From Escherichia coli (GTDB lineage: Bacteria > Pseudomonadota > Gammaproteobacteria > Enterobacterales > Enterobacteriaceae): a stretch of 64,000 bases of DNA. Within the stretch, counting starts at the first letter, position 1. Each line of letters starts with the position of its first letter. Positions 33,499-42,635 of this stretch are shown in pieces. The DNA is taken from assembly GCF_036503815.1 (NCBI RefSeq), contig NZ_AP027764.1, positions 124,001 through 188,000 on the forward strand. Direction: 5' to 3'. A program made the position numbers and the translations under genes. The notes under the pieces are model-generated. The model had not been told where the DNA came from, made no database searches, and saw only the letters and a list, made by a program, of their open reading frames with translations.

Positions 33499-33520
33499 AA
33501 TTATATATAATTTTATATAT
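33499..33520. promoter_or_regulatory. AT-only palindromes in the yiaU-yiaT divergent gap
   Basis: AATTATATATAATT (33499-33512) is a perfect palindrome overlapping a second dyad, ATATATAA-TT-TTATATAT (33503-33520). LysR-type regulators use short AT-rich dyads upstream of divergent genes, so this may be the YiaU site, or simply promoter melting DNA. Confidence 0.4.
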
Positions 33521-33610
33521 TACTATATAAATATGAATCTTGCACCGGAGAAATTGTAAGCATTATTATGCCGACTCTTTTTTATCTTATTTTAAAATGG
33601 AATACCGGAC

Positions 33611-34351
33611 ATGTTAATTAACCGCAATACTGTGGCGTTATTTGCGTTGCCTTTTATGGCAAGCGCTACTGCTTCTGAATTATCCATTGGTGCTGGTGCA
33701 GCTTATAATGAATCGCCTTATCGTGGTTATAATGAAAATACAAAGGCAATTCCGCTGATTAGTTATGAAGGTGATTCTTTTTATGTTCGTCAGACCACGT
33801 TAGGTTTTATTCTGTCGCAAAGTGAAAAAAATGAACTTAGCCTGACCGCATCCTGGATGCCGCTGGAATTTGACCCTGCAGATAATGACGATCATGCCAT
33901 GCAACAGCTTGATAAGCGTGATAGTACGGCTATGGCGGGGGTTGCCTGGTATCACCACGAGCGTTGGGGAACCGTGAAAGCCTCTGCGGCTGCGGACGTT
34001 CTGGATAACAGCAACGGCTGGGTGGGGGAGCTATCGGTATTTCACAAAATGCAGATAGGTCGCCTGTCGCTGACACCTGCACTGGGCGTTCTCTATTATG
34101 ACGAGAATTTCAGTGACTATTACTATGGCATTTCAGAGAGTGAGTCCCGTCGTAGCGGTCTGGCAAGTTATTCCGCGCAGGATGCCTGGGTGCCCTATGT
34201 CAGCCTGACGGCAAAATACCCGATAGGAGAGCACATCGTATTGATGGCGAGTGCCGGATACAGCGAGCTGCCGGAAGAGATTACCGACAGCCCGATGATT
34301 GATCGTAATGAGAGTTTTACCTTTGTCACCGGCGTGAGCTGGCGTTTTTAA
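33611..34351 (+). CDS. yiaT: MipA/OmpV-family outer-membrane protein YiaT
   Basis: A 246-residue outer-membrane beta-barrel. A signal peptide (about 1-22, NRNTVALFALPFMASATAS) is followed by alternating beta-strands, with family motifs LSIGAGAAYNESPYRGYNEN and the C-terminal FVTGVSWRF ending in Phe. The MipA family includes scaffolding proteins for peptidoglycan synthesis enzymes and porin-like proteins; the role of YiaT is unsettled. Confidence 0.92.
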   Translation: MLINRNTVALFALPFMASATASELSIGAGAAYNESPYRGYNENTKAIPLISYEGDSFYVRQTTLGFILSQSEKNELSLTASWMPLEFDPADNDDHAMQQLDKRDSTAMAGVAWYHHERWGTVKASAAADVLDNSNGWVGELSVFHKMQIGRLSLTPALGVLYYDENFSDYYYGISESESRRSGLASYSAQDAWVPYVSLTAKYPIGEHIVLMASAGYSELPEEITDSPMIDRNESFTFVTGVSWRF

Positions 34352-34400
34352 TTTACCGGTGGATGTCGGTGCGGCTGGCCTACGCTCTCGCACTGACCTT

Positions 34401-34484
34401 CAGGCTTGATAAGACGCGTTAAGCGTCGCATCAGGCAATGTGCACCCTACGTTGGATGCGGCGCGAGCGCCTTATCCAACCTAC
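34401..34484. repeat. BIME at the 3' end of the GH127 gene
   Basis: A REP unit (34401-34438, CTTGATAAGACGCGTTAAGCG) and an inverted unit (34445-34484, GTTGGATGCGGCGCGAGCGCC). The GH127 stop codon (34481-34483) lies inside the second unit. This marks one edge of the accessory cluster. Confidence 0.85.
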
Positions 34485-36451
34485 GGATGGCAATGCTTTT
34501 CCTCATTCACCCAGATCCGCATTTCGCCTTCACCCCGGTTAGCCCAGCTAAACCACGGGATAAATGTCAGAGTTTGTGGCTGGCGTTTGGCTGGCGCGCT
34601 GTCGTAATGCCACAGCGGTTGCTGCTTTGGATTGCTCTGTTCATACCGGTAACCCGGTGCCTGGATTAAGATCTTATGGCGGAACAATCCCTTACCTTCA
34701 AATGTCGTAAATGGCGCATCGGTGGGCAGCCACAGGTTATGCAGTGACTCGCCGTTGTCGGCCTGTTCCAGGCAATACACCAGCGGGCCGCGCTGAATCG
34801 CCACTTTTCCGGCGACGTGACGCACCAGCGGGTTACCGTAAACGCGACGTACCGGCATTGGCAAAGTCAGATTCAGCGTGTCGCCCTCCTGCCATTCGCG
34901 GGTAATGTGCAAATACCCTTTACGAATATCCTGCTCGACCTCTTCCCCATTCAATGTAATCTGCGGCTGTGTGCACCAGTCCGGCAGACGTAAAGCCAGC
35001 GTATGACGCACCGGCTGGGGCGATTCAACCGCAATTGTCACCTGTTCCTGCCACGGATAGTTTCCGCTAACCCGCAGACGCAGCGTGCCATTTTCTACCG
35101 GCACTTCTATGCTGTTTCCTGCGTAGATGTTGATATACAACGCATCTTCACGCGGCGTGTAGAGATAATGACCAATCGAGGTTAGCACGCGGGCGATATT
35201 TGGCGGACAACAAGCGCAACCAAACCAACGCTGGCGGATCGGCTTAACGTGATCGTAGATATGGTTGAATTTCAGCGATTTTGGATGTACTTCCAGCGGA
35301 TTCACATAGAAGAAATGTTTGCCATCCAGCGCCATGCCGCCGAGCACGGTGTTGTACAGTGCGCGCTCCATCACATCGGCATATTGACTGTCGCCTTCCA
35401 TTTCCAGCATTCGCCGGGCGAACATCATCAGGCCGATGGAAGCACAGCTTTCGGCGTATACCGTGTCATTCGGCAGATCGTAATCGCTGCTGAACGCTTC
35501 GCCGCTGCTTTGTGAGCCAATGCCGCCGGTAATATATAACTGACGCTGGGCCATATTGTTCCACAGCCGCAGGCAGTCCTGACGCTTGCTTTCATCGTGA
35601 CTTAAACGCGCGAGATGCGCGACGCCGGTCATCAGGTAGACAAAACGTACCGCGTGACCAATGGCGGTTTGCTGCTGTGCGATGGGCAAATGTGCCTGGC
35701 TGTAGGCTTTGTCTTTCACCATCCACGCCGGGCCGTAGGTGTGCCAGTGCGAGGTCTGCCCGCGCTTTTCATATTCCTGGTCGTAATAGTGCGGTTGCGC
35801 ACCACGCTGTTCGACAAAATAGTTCGTCAGCGCCAGGTAGCGCGGCTCTTCGGTCACTTCATACAGGCGCATTAGTGCCAGTTCAATTTCCGGGTGACCA
35901 GGATAACCGTGTAACTTACTTTCACCTGGACCAAATACGCTGTCGATATGATCGGCCAGACGGCAAACCACTTCCAGCAAGCGCCGTTTGCCCGTGGCCT
36001 GGAAGAAGGCGACTCCGGCTTCAATCAGATGACCGGCGCAGTAAAGTTCATGACACTCCGCCAGATTGCTCCAGCGTTCTTCGGGCGCTTTTACCGTAAA
36101 GTAAGTATTGAGATAGCCATCTTCGCACTGGGCGGAAGCGACCAGTTCGATTACCTCGTCAGCAGTTTTTTCCAGTTCGGCATCCGGCTTCTGGCACAGC
36201 GACCAGGCTACCGCTTCCAGCCATTTGGCGACGTCGCTGTCCTGAAACACCATCCCGTAAAATTCACCGTCTTGCAGTCCTGCGGCAATGCGAAAGTTTT
36301 CAATCGCATGGCTGGGTTCCGCTTCTGGGATACGATCGTTCAAGGCATCCCACTGATAAGGAATCACCACGTCGCGGACCAGTTGTTGGTACTGACCGAG
36401 GAACGGATCGCTGACCGTCAGTTTATGCAGATCGACTTCCGAAATGTTCAT
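34481..36451 (-). CDS. GH127-family glycosidase, predicted beta-L-arabinofuranosidase
   Basis: A 656-residue cytoplasmic enzyme (no signal peptide) of glycoside hydrolase family 127, whose characterised members remove beta-L-arabinofuranose from plant-type glycans with a zinc-bound cysteine nucleophile. The active-site residues are all present: Glu318 in SSGEAFSSD (acid/base), Glu334 and Cys336 in YAESCASIG, and Cys414/Cys415 in FGCACCPPN. The 16-residue spacing from Glu318 to Glu334 matches what I recall of the family reference enzyme HypBA1. An (alpha/alpha)6 domain is followed by beta-sandwich modules. The ATG at 36451 has AAGGAGC before it; the track extension to 36499 overlaps the transporter gene. 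It follows the symporter in an operon. K-12 lacks it as far as I remember. Confidence 0.88.
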   Translation of the reverse strand: MNISEVDLHKLTVSDPFLGQYQQLVRDVVIPYQWDALNDRIPEAEPSHAIENFRIAAGLQDGEFYGMVFQDSDVAKWLEAVAWSLCQKPDAELEKTADEVIELVASAQCEDGYLNTYFTVKAPEERWSNLAECHELYCAGHLIEAGVAFFQATGKRRLLEVVCRLADHIDSVFGPGESKLHGYPGHPEIELALMRLYEVTEEPRYLALTNYFVEQRGAQPHYYDQEYEKRGQTSHWHTYGPAWMVKDKAYSQAHLPIAQQQTAIGHAVRFVYLMTGVAHLARLSHDESKRQDCLRLWNNMAQRQLYITGGIGSQSSGEAFSSDYDLPNDTVYAESCASIGLMMFARRMLEMEGDSQYADVMERALYNTVLGGMALDGKHFFYVNPLEVHPKSLKFNHIYDHVKPIRQRWFGCACCPPNIARVLTSIGHYLYTPREDALYINIYAGNSIEVPVENGTLRLRVSGNYPWQEQVTIAVESPQPVRHTLALRLPDWCTQPQITLNGEEVEQDIRKGYLHITREWQEGDTLNLTLPMPVRRVYGNPLVRHVAGKVAIQRGPLVYCLEQADNGESLHNLWLPTDAPFTTFEGKGLFRHKILIQAPGYRYEQSNPKQQPLWHYDSAPAKRQPQTLTFIPWFSWANRGEGEMRIWVNEEKHCHP

Positions 36452-36461
36452 CTTGTGCTCC

Positions 36462-37862
36462 TTAAGGCTGTACATGACGCTGACGCAGGTCGCTAGCAAT
36501 GCGTGACATCATAGGGTTATTGAGTTTGCAAAAGCGGATCGCCATCGCCAGCAGCAGGTGGAACAGCGCAGGCAGCAATGTTTCCATCGCCGCGATCCCG
36601 CCAAGCGAACTGGCGGTCTGGTTTTCCACGCCTGGCTGGTAGGCGACAAAAATAAACATCAGGCTGATGATCCCGGCGCTGGAGGCCCAGGCCAGCTTGA
36701 TGAAAAACAGATTGAAGGCGAAGTTCATGCCGGAAGAACGTACGCGGGTTTTCCACTCGCCGTAGTCATCGGCAAAGGCCATCAATGAGAAGTGCAATGG
36801 CAATGTGAAGCCAAGAATCACGCCATTACCAAGGATCACCGCCAGCCACAGCGTTTGATAAGCGGGGCCGGAGGGCAGGAACCACATCAGTCCCGCCAGC
36901 GCGGCGAGAATCAGGTTGGTGTAGTAGTAAATTTTGACGGTATCGAAACGTCGCGTTAACGGGCTGACAATCACCGAGCCGATAATGGAGGCGAAGGTGA
37001 CCATAGTGAAGAACAGCGACGTGTAGCCCGTACTGCCTTGTAAGACGTAGGTAATGAAGTACATATACCCACCGCCGCGAATATTAAAGACGTTAATCAG
37101 CAGGAAAGACATGACCAGCATCAGCAGCAGTTGGTCGTTGTTTCGCAGCCCGGCAAGATGTTCGCGCAGGGTAAATTTCCCCATTGTGGAGAGTGGCACC
37201 CGTTCACGAACCCAGAAGAAACAGCACAGGAACATCACTACAGCGATGGCGCACAGCACGCCGACGCCCGGTTGATAGCCGCGCGCGGCATTATCCTGAC
37301 CGAAGAGATCTACCATCCACGGCAGGCCAACCGAAACCAGAAATCCCGCTACGCCGCAGAGAACGAATCGCCAGGACTGGCAGGAGATCACTTCATTGTG
37401 GCGGGTGGTCATGGTGTTGATCAGCGCGCAGTACGGCACGTTGATGGCGGTATAACCGACTGAAAGGAGCAGGTAAGTGCCGAACGCCCAGGCGATTTTT
37501 ACTCCCATGCTGGCATCTGGCACGGTGAACGTCAGGATGCCGATAATGCCAATAGGGACGGCAATCCATAGCTGCCACGGACGAAAGCGCCCCCAGCGAC
37601 TTTGCGTCCGGTCGGCAATGACGCCCATCACCGGGTCGGAGATGGCATCAAACACGCGCAGTGCAATAAACAGCGTGCCGACCAGCGCCGGAGTTAAGCC
37701 AAAAACGTCGGTGTAGAAAAAGGTGAGAAAGTTCATGATCAGGCAAGTTATTACGGTGCCGCCTGCGTCACCCAGGCCGTAGCCTATTTTTTCCCGTACA
37801 GATAACGCATCGTCAATTTTACCTTTAGCGATATCAGCGGTAGTAATCGGTGTAGAGGTCAT
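36462..37862 (-). CDS. GPH-family sugar:cation symporter
   Basis: A 466-residue 12-segment membrane transporter of the glycoside-pentoside-hexuronide:cation symporter family (MelB/XynP/YicJ type). Family signatures are clear: GYGLGDAGGTVITCLI near residue 26, DPVMGVIADRTQSRWGRFRPW in loop 2-3, and YTAINVPYCALINTMT. It lies 10 bp upstream of the GH127 gene, so it should import the arabinofuranosyl oligosaccharide or glycoside that the enzyme cleaves. GAGGAA precedes the ATG at 37860-37862. Substrate is inferred from the neighbour only. Confidence 0.9.
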   Translation of the reverse strand: MTSTPITTADIAKGKIDDALSVREKIGYGLGDAGGTVITCLIMNFLTFFYTDVFGLTPALVGTLFIALRVFDAISDPVMGVIADRTQSRWGRFRPWQLWIAVPIGIIGILTFTVPDASMGVKIAWAFGTYLLLSVGYTAINVPYCALINTMTTRHNEVISCQSWRFVLCGVAGFLVSVGLPWMVDLFGQDNAARGYQPGVGVLCAIAVVMFLCCFFWVRERVPLSTMGKFTLREHLAGLRNNDQLLLMLVMSFLLINVFNIRGGGYMYFITYVLQGSTGYTSLFFTMVTFASIIGSVIVSPLTRRFDTVKIYYYTNLILAALAGLMWFLPSGPAYQTLWLAVILGNGVILGFTLPLHFSLMAFADDYGEWKTRVRSSGMNFAFNLFFIKLAWASSAGIISLMFIFVAYQPGVENQTASSLGGIAAMETLLPALFHLLLAMAIRFCKLNNPMMSRIASDLRQRHVQP

Positions 37863-38087
37863 AGATATTCCTCGTGCATAGGGAGCAATTTTTAGTTTTA
37901 TTGAAATGACATGATTAATTCTGCCGTGAACGGGAATATCAACAAGGCGAGAAAAGAGTAAAAAAAGGTGACGATTCCGACCTGAATTTAAAAGTGTGAA
38001 TTGGATCAGGTGAAATTAATGTTTTTGATTAATAATCAAAAGGTAATGTGTTTAATCATTAATGAATAAGCGGGAAATTACATATCA
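37863..38087. promoter_or_regulatory. divergent control region of the GH127 cluster
   Basis: Contains TTTTGATTAATAATCAAAA (38023-38041), a perfect 8-bp inverted repeat with 3-base spacer, near the AraC-type gene. It also has a CRP-like TGTGAATTGGATCAGG (37995-38010) with one good half. Both lie where an activator of symporter-GH127 transcription would bind. Confidence 0.55.
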
Positions 38088-38903
38088 ATGCTCGAATTAT
38101 CCATGACGTTACCGATTAAAGTGCAAAATGGTGGATTATTTATTTCCCGTGGCGTAGGGAGGCATCCTGCAAGGCGGCTGGAGTCATGGGAAATTATCTT
38201 TGTCGAAAAAGGTCGATTAGCGATTCAGGAAGAAGAGCGGATATTTCTGGTCGATGCGGGAGAGAGTTTATTACTCTGGCCGAACCGACAGCATGTTGGG
38301 GTAGAGGATTTTCCCGCCGATCTCAAATTTTACTGGCTGCATTTTGAGGTTAAAGCGCCGGATAGCGACCCGCGCTGGCTCACTCATCTTAGCGTGCCGC
38401 AACAAACGAAGGTTGCCGATCCGCAGGCGCTGGTGGCCCTGTTTCGCCAGTTCTTAAGTGAACAGGAAAAGCATCAACGCACTCCGGCGCTGGAGTTTAT
38501 TGTGCTGCTGATTTTGCAGCAACTCACCCGTGACGCGCGTCTTGATGAACAGGCCGATGCCGCAGGTACCACGCTTGCCTGGAAAGCGCAGAAACTGATC
38601 CGCACGCAATATCATCGCCCGCTTTCTACGGCGCTTTTAGCCCGCGAGCTGTACTGCAATGCCGATTATCTTGGGCGTGTCTATCGGCGGGTGTTTCATC
38701 TGACGTTAACAGAAGCAATCCACCGCCAGCGAGTGCGCGAAGCCGAAAAGCTGTTAATTAGCGAAGCGCGATCGCTCACGGAAGTGGCGGCGTTGTGCGG
38801 GTTTAATGACGTTGGCTATTTCCGACAGATTTTTCGCAAACACACCGGTTTAACGCCAGCTGCGTGGAAGCGACGTTACAGCAAGGAACATATCAATTCG
38901 TAG
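38088..38903 (+). CDS. AraC-family regulator of the GH127 cluster
   Basis: A 271-residue one-component sugar regulator. The N-terminal cupin-like domain (about 20-110: RRLESWEIIFVEKGRLAIQEE, then DAGESLLLWPNRQHVG) would bind the sugar. Two C-terminal helix-turn-helix motifs follow (about 165-265: LSTALLARELYCNADYLGRVYRR and SLTEVAALCGFNDVGYFRQI, then FRKHTGLTPAAWKR). It is divergent from the symporter-GH127 pair, the usual place for a local activator. An alternative start is the ATG at 38103; neither has a strong ribosome-binding site. Confidence 0.88.
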   Translation: MLELSMTLPIKVQNGGLFISRGVGRHPARRLESWEIIFVEKGRLAIQEEERIFLVDAGESLLLWPNRQHVGVEDFPADLKFYWLHFEVKAPDSDPRWLTHLSVPQQTKVADPQALVALFRQFLSEQEKHQRTPALEFIVLLILQQLTRDARLDEQADAAGTTLAWKAQKLIRTQYHRPLSTALLARELYCNADYLGRVYRRVFHLTLTEAIHRQRVREAEKLLISEARSLTEVAALCGFNDVGYFRQIFRKHTGLTPAAWKRRYSKEHINS

Positions 38904-38904
38904 T

Positions 38905-38926
38905 GCCGGGGCAATGAAGCCCCGGC
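38905..38926. terminator. bidirectional hairpin between the AraC gene and sgbE
   Basis: GCCGGGGC (38905-38912) and GCCCCGGC (38919-38926) form a perfect 8-bp GC stem around AATGAA in the 31-bp gap of two convergent genes. No U-run follows on either side. Confidence 0.65.
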
Positions 38927-38934
38927 GTGAGAGA

Positions 38935-39630
38935 TTACTGCCCGTAATAGGCATTGGCCCCATGTTTACGCAGGTAGTGCTTATCCAGCAGTTCGTTTTG
39001 CATCGCAGGGAGCTGCGGCGCAAGCTGGCGCGAGAACAGGCCCATATAGGCGCACTCTTCCAGCACTACGGCATTATGCACCGCATCGGCGGCGTTTTTA
39101 CCCCAGGCGAACGGGCCGTGAGAATGCACCAGCACCGCCGGGATTTGTGCCGGACTCCTGCCGCGTTCTTCGAAAGTTTCAATGATCACTTCGCCGGTCT
39201 GATATTCATATTCGCCGTTAATCTCCGCTGCGGTCATCTGTCGCGTGCAGGGGATTGCGCCATAGAAATAATCGGCGTGCGTAGTGCCCCAGGCGGGGAG
39301 ATCCAGCCCGGCCTGTGACCAGATGGTGGCGTGGCGCGAGTGGGTATGCACAATGCCACCGATTTCGGCATAGCGACGGTAAAGCGCCAGATGCGTTGGC
39401 GTATCGGACGAGGGCTTTTTGCTACCTTCCACCACCTTGCCGCTGGCTATCTCAACCACCACCATATCGTCGGCGGTCATCACGTCGTACTCGACGCCGG
39501 AAGGTTTGATTACCATCCATTGCCGCGTTTCGTCTACCGCGCTGACATTGCCCCAGGTGAACGTCACCAGATGGTGAGCGGGAAGCGCCAGATTCGCCGC
39601 CAGCACGTCGGCTTTCAATCGCTCTAACAT
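38935..39630 (-). CDS. sgbE: L-ribulose-5-phosphate 4-epimerase SgbE
   Basis: A 231-residue class II aldolase-fold epimerase converting L-ribulose 5-phosphate to D-xylulose 5-phosphate; an isozyme of AraD and UlaF. The zinc motif HTHSRHATIWSQAG and the metal histidine in LVHSHGPFAWG are intact, as is TWGNVSAVDETR (phosphate binding). It is the last gene of yiaKLMNO-lyxK-sgbHUE, overlapping sgbU by 7 bases. Confidence 0.95.
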   Translation of the reverse strand: MLERLKADVLAANLALPAHHLVTFTWGNVSAVDETRQWMVIKPSGVEYDVMTADDMVVVEIASGKVVEGSKKPSSDTPTHLALYRRYAEIGGIVHTHSRHATIWSQAGLDLPAWGTTHADYFYGAIPCTRQMTAAEINGEYEYQTGEVIIETFEERGRSPAQIPAVLVHSHGPFAWGKNAADAVHNAVVLEECAYMGLFSRQLAPQLPAMQNELLDKHYLRKHGANAYYGQ

Positions 39631-40484
39631 ATAAATCCGGCCTCCTGCATACGCGCTTCAATCCAGCGCCGCGCCTGAATAATCTCCAGCACCGGCTCTT
39701 TGGCTTTTTCGGTCCACATCTCAATCAGAAATGATCCGCGATAGTTCAGTTCATGCAGCGTTTTGAAGATGCCAACGAAATCGACGCAACCTTCGCCAAA
39801 CGGCACGTCGCGGAACTGTCCGGGGCTTTGCTCGGTGACTGGCTGGGTGTCTTTCAGGTGGATGGCGGCGATACGGTCAATGCCCAGTTTCAGTTCGGCG
39901 GGAACATCATTGCCCCAGGCGCTGAGGTTGCCGACGTCCGGGTAAACAGTGAACCACGGCGAAGCGAGTATCTCGTCCCATTTTTTCCATTTGCTGATGG
40001 AGTTCATAAACGCGGTATCCATAATCTCCACCGCCAGCATCACCTGCGCGGCGGCTGCCTGTTCAACCGCCCACGCCAGCCCTTCGGCAAAACGTTGCTG
40101 CGTGCCTTCGTCATGGGCTTCGTAATAGACGTCGTAGCCCGCCAGTTGAATGGTGCGAATACCGAGATCGCGCGCCAGACGAATTGCTTTACTCATGATC
40201 TCCCGTGCTCGCTGGCGTACCGCGTCGTCACGGCTACCAAAAGGAAAACGACGATGTGCGGACAGGCACATCGACGGGATCCCAACACCCGTTTCGATCA
40301 TCGCGGCAACCAGCGAAGTCCTTTGTGCGGCGCTCCAGTCAAGGCGCGACAGACGCTCGTCAGTTTCATCCACCGACATTTCGACAAAATCAAAGCCACA
40401 GCTTTTCGCCAGCACCAGCCGCTCCGGCCAGGAGAGATCTTTCGCCAGCGCTTTTTCATAAATCCCTAACGGATGATTACGCAC
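39624..40484 (-). CDS. sgbU: L-xylulose-5-phosphate 3-epimerase SgbU
   Basis: A 286-residue TIM-barrel epimerase of the UlaE/SgbU family, turning L-xylulose 5-phosphate into L-ribulose 5-phosphate. Metal/substrate motifs include FDFVEMSVDETDERL, LAVEIMDTAFMNS and AIHLKDTQPV ... PFGEGCVDF. The start is GTG at 40482-40484 after GGGGAGG; the frame extends upstream to 40517 but that overlaps sgbH further. It overlaps the sgbH stop by 8 bases. Confidence 0.93.
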   Translation of the reverse strand: MRNHPLGIYEKALAKDLSWPERLVLAKSCGFDFVEMSVDETDERLSRLDWSAAQRTSLVAAMIETGVGIPSMCLSAHRRFPFGSRDDAVRQRAREIMSKAIRLARDLGIRTIQLAGYDVYYEAHDEGTQQRFAEGLAWAVEQAAAAQVMLAVEIMDTAFMNSISKWKKWDEILASPWFTVYPDVGNLSAWGNDVPAELKLGIDRIAAIHLKDTQPVTEQSPGQFRDVPFGEGCVDFVGIFKTLHELNYRGSFLIEMWTEKAKEPVLEIIQARRWIEARMQEAGFIC

Positions 40485-41139
40485 GTGCGCCTCCCCAGAT
40501 AGCGTCGATTTGCGCATGGAAGTCGGCAGCTACCTGTGCCGGATTTGCTGCGCCTGCCAGCGCCCGCCCGGCAATAAACGCTTTCACGCGGATATCTTTA
40601 AACAGCGGCAGGTCAGCAGGCGTAATCCCGCCGGTAATGGAAAGCTCAAGGCCGATATCGGAAAGCGCCTTCATGCGTGCCAGATCGGCTTCGCCCCACT
40701 GTTGCCCGCTGGCCTGCGCGTCACGACCACGATGATAAATCGCCTGCCGCACGCCAATACGATGCCAGTCGCGGGCGTCGTCCAGCGTCCAGTTACCAAA
40801 AAGCTCTATCTGGATTTCACCACCGCAGCGTTGCGCCATTGCGTGGCCTTTTTCTACCGTCGCGAGCGGCGCAGCGCAGATGATGGTCATCCAGTTAGCG
40901 CCTGCGCCAAACGCCTGTTGCGCGAGCGTTTCACCAGCATCGGCGACCTTCCAGTCAGCAACGATGATTTTGTCCGGGCACTGTTCGCGCAAGGCTTTCA
41001 CCGCGCCAAGCCCTTCGTTTAAACAGAGAATGGTGCCCGCTTCGACGATATCGACGCTGTCTTTTAACAGCGCAACGTCGCGCTGTGCGGCTTCAAGTGA
41101 TGAGTGGTCGAGGGCCAGTTGCAGAAGTGGTCTGCTCAT
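40477..41139 (-). CDS. sgbH: 3-keto-L-gulonate-6-phosphate decarboxylase SgbH
   Basis: A 220-residue orotidine-5-phosphate-decarboxylase-fold enzyme that makes L-xylulose 5-phosphate and CO2; isozyme of UlaD. The N-terminus reads SRPLLQLALDHSSLEAAQRD, the catalytic strand IIVADWKVADAGETLA (Asp, Lys, Asp), and the phosphate-binding SITGGITPADL. It overlaps lyxK by 4 bases. Confidence 0.95.
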   Translation of the reverse strand: MSRPLLQLALDHSSLEAAQRDVALLKDSVDIVEAGTILCLNEGLGAVKALREQCPDKIIVADWKVADAGETLAQQAFGAGANWMTIICAAPLATVEKGHAMAQRCGGEIQIELFGNWTLDDARDWHRIGVRQAIYHRGRDAQASGQQWGEADLARMKALSDIGLELSITGGITPADLPLFKDIRVKAFIAGRALAGAANPAQVAADFHAQIDAIWGGARA

Positions 41140-42632
41140 AATGTGTTCTCCTTAACGCGGGCATGAAAGCCCTGTAGTGCGGCAATGAGGTGCTGATAGC
41201 GTTGGTATTTTTGTTGGTAAAGCTGATGGGCGGTCATATCCGGTAACAGGGTGCGCACCGGATGCTGTTGATCGCGCAGGGCTTCGCTGAAATCGCGATA
41301 AACACCGGTGCCGACGCGGGCTGCAAGCGCCGCGCCAAAACAGCCGGTTTCTTCCACCTGCGGCAGTTCGATACGCAGCCCGCTGACGTCCGCCAGCATT
41401 TGCATCCAGACATCGGAATGCGCCGGGCCGCCAGTGACGCGCAGGGTGTGCACATCAGTAAAACGTTCGCGCATCCGGTTGAGATGGGTCATATGGCTGA
41501 ACACCACGCCTTCATAAATGGCCTGCAACAGGTGTGCGCGGGTGTGAATGGCCTGCATCCCGTAGAAACCGCTGGTCATCTCGAGTCCGGCGTTGCTGCC
41601 GTACAGGAACGGCAGGAAAAAGAGATCGCCACCGGCTTTCGGTAAGCTGGCAACAGCCTGGTTGATCTCTGCAAACGAGATTTCTCCCCACTGCGCGGTA
41701 AACCATTCGAGATTGCCGGAAGAGGTAGGGCTGGCTTCGTGAACGATAAATTCACCGTCGTTAACGTAGCGGCCATAGACATACGGATGCGCTTCACCGT
41801 CACCTAAACCGCGGGTTATGCCGCTGGTCACCGCCCAGGTCCCCATCACCGCATTGAGGGTAAATTCGTCTTCGATTCCGGCGCAGAGTGCGGTAGAAAC
41901 CACATCAAACAGGCCGCCGACAACGGGCGTACCCGCTTTCAGACCGGTCAGTGCGGCTGTCTGAGCGGTGATTTCCCCGCAGATTTCGGCAGATCCAACA
42001 ACAGGCGGCAGGGCGTGATTGATTTCACTGATCCCCAGCCAGTCGGTGAGGCACGGGTCATATTCCCCGCGACTCATGTTGTAGAGATTGGATTCGGAAA
42101 TATTGCTCTCTTCGCAGCCTTTGACACCGGTTAAACACCAGCGCAGGTAGTCGTGCGTCATCATCACGCAGCCAATTTGCGCGTAGCGTTCTGGTTCGTG
42201 CTCTTTCAGCCAGCGTAACAGCGACACCGGATGCCCGGTCCACAAGGTTTGTCGGGTCAGCGGGTAGAGTTTTTCCGGGATGCCATCTTCCTGCCAGCGA
42301 CGAACGATTTCCATCGCCCGGCGGTCCGAGGACAAAATAGCATTCCCGAGCGGCTTGTCGTTTTTATCCAGCAAAAACAAGCCCTTTCCCTGTGCGGAGC
42401 TACCGATGCCGACAATTTGCTCCCCGCTAACGCTGGAATGGGTAAGCAGGGCGCGAATGACAGCCATGCAGCATTGCCACAGTTCTTCCATATCGCGCTC
42501 TGCCCAGCCTGGCTGCGGGCTTAATGCGCACAGCGGCAGGCGCTGCACGCCTGCCTCCCGGCCTTCGCGGTCATACAGTCCGGCTTTTAGCCAGCTTCCG
42601 CCACAATCTAACCCCAGCCAGTATTGCGTCAT
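41136..42632 (-). CDS. lyxK: L-xylulose/3-keto-L-gulonate kinase LyxK
   Basis: A 498-residue FGGY-family carbohydrate kinase. The ATP-binding N-terminal WLGLDCGGSWLKAGLYD, the catalytic region GGLFDVVSTALCAGI and the C-terminal VTGGPAHSDVWMQMLADVSG are typical. In the yia pathway it phosphorylates 3-keto-L-gulonate (and L-xylulose), feeding SgbH. It is close-packed in the operon: 3 bp after yiaO and 4-base overlap with sgbH. Confidence 0.94.
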   Translation of the reverse strand: MTQYWLGLDCGGSWLKAGLYDREGREAGVQRLPLCALSPQPGWAERDMEELWQCCMAVIRALLTHSSVSGEQIVGIGSSAQGKGLFLLDKNDKPLGNAILSSDRRAMEIVRRWQEDGIPEKLYPLTRQTLWTGHPVSLLRWLKEHEPERYAQIGCVMMTHDYLRWCLTGVKGCEESNISESNLYNMSRGEYDPCLTDWLGISEINHALPPVVGSAEICGEITAQTAALTGLKAGTPVVGGLFDVVSTALCAGIEDEFTLNAVMGTWAVTSGITRGLGDGEAHPYVYGRYVNDGEFIVHEASPTSSGNLEWFTAQWGEISFAEINQAVASLPKAGGDLFFLPFLYGSNAGLEMTSGFYGMQAIHTRAHLLQAIYEGVVFSHMTHLNRMRERFTDVHTLRVTGGPAHSDVWMQMLADVSGLRIELPQVEETGCFGAALAARVGTGVYRDFSEALRDQQHPVRTLLPDMTAHQLYQQKYQRYQHLIAALQGFHARVKENTL

Positions 42633-42635
42633 GGC

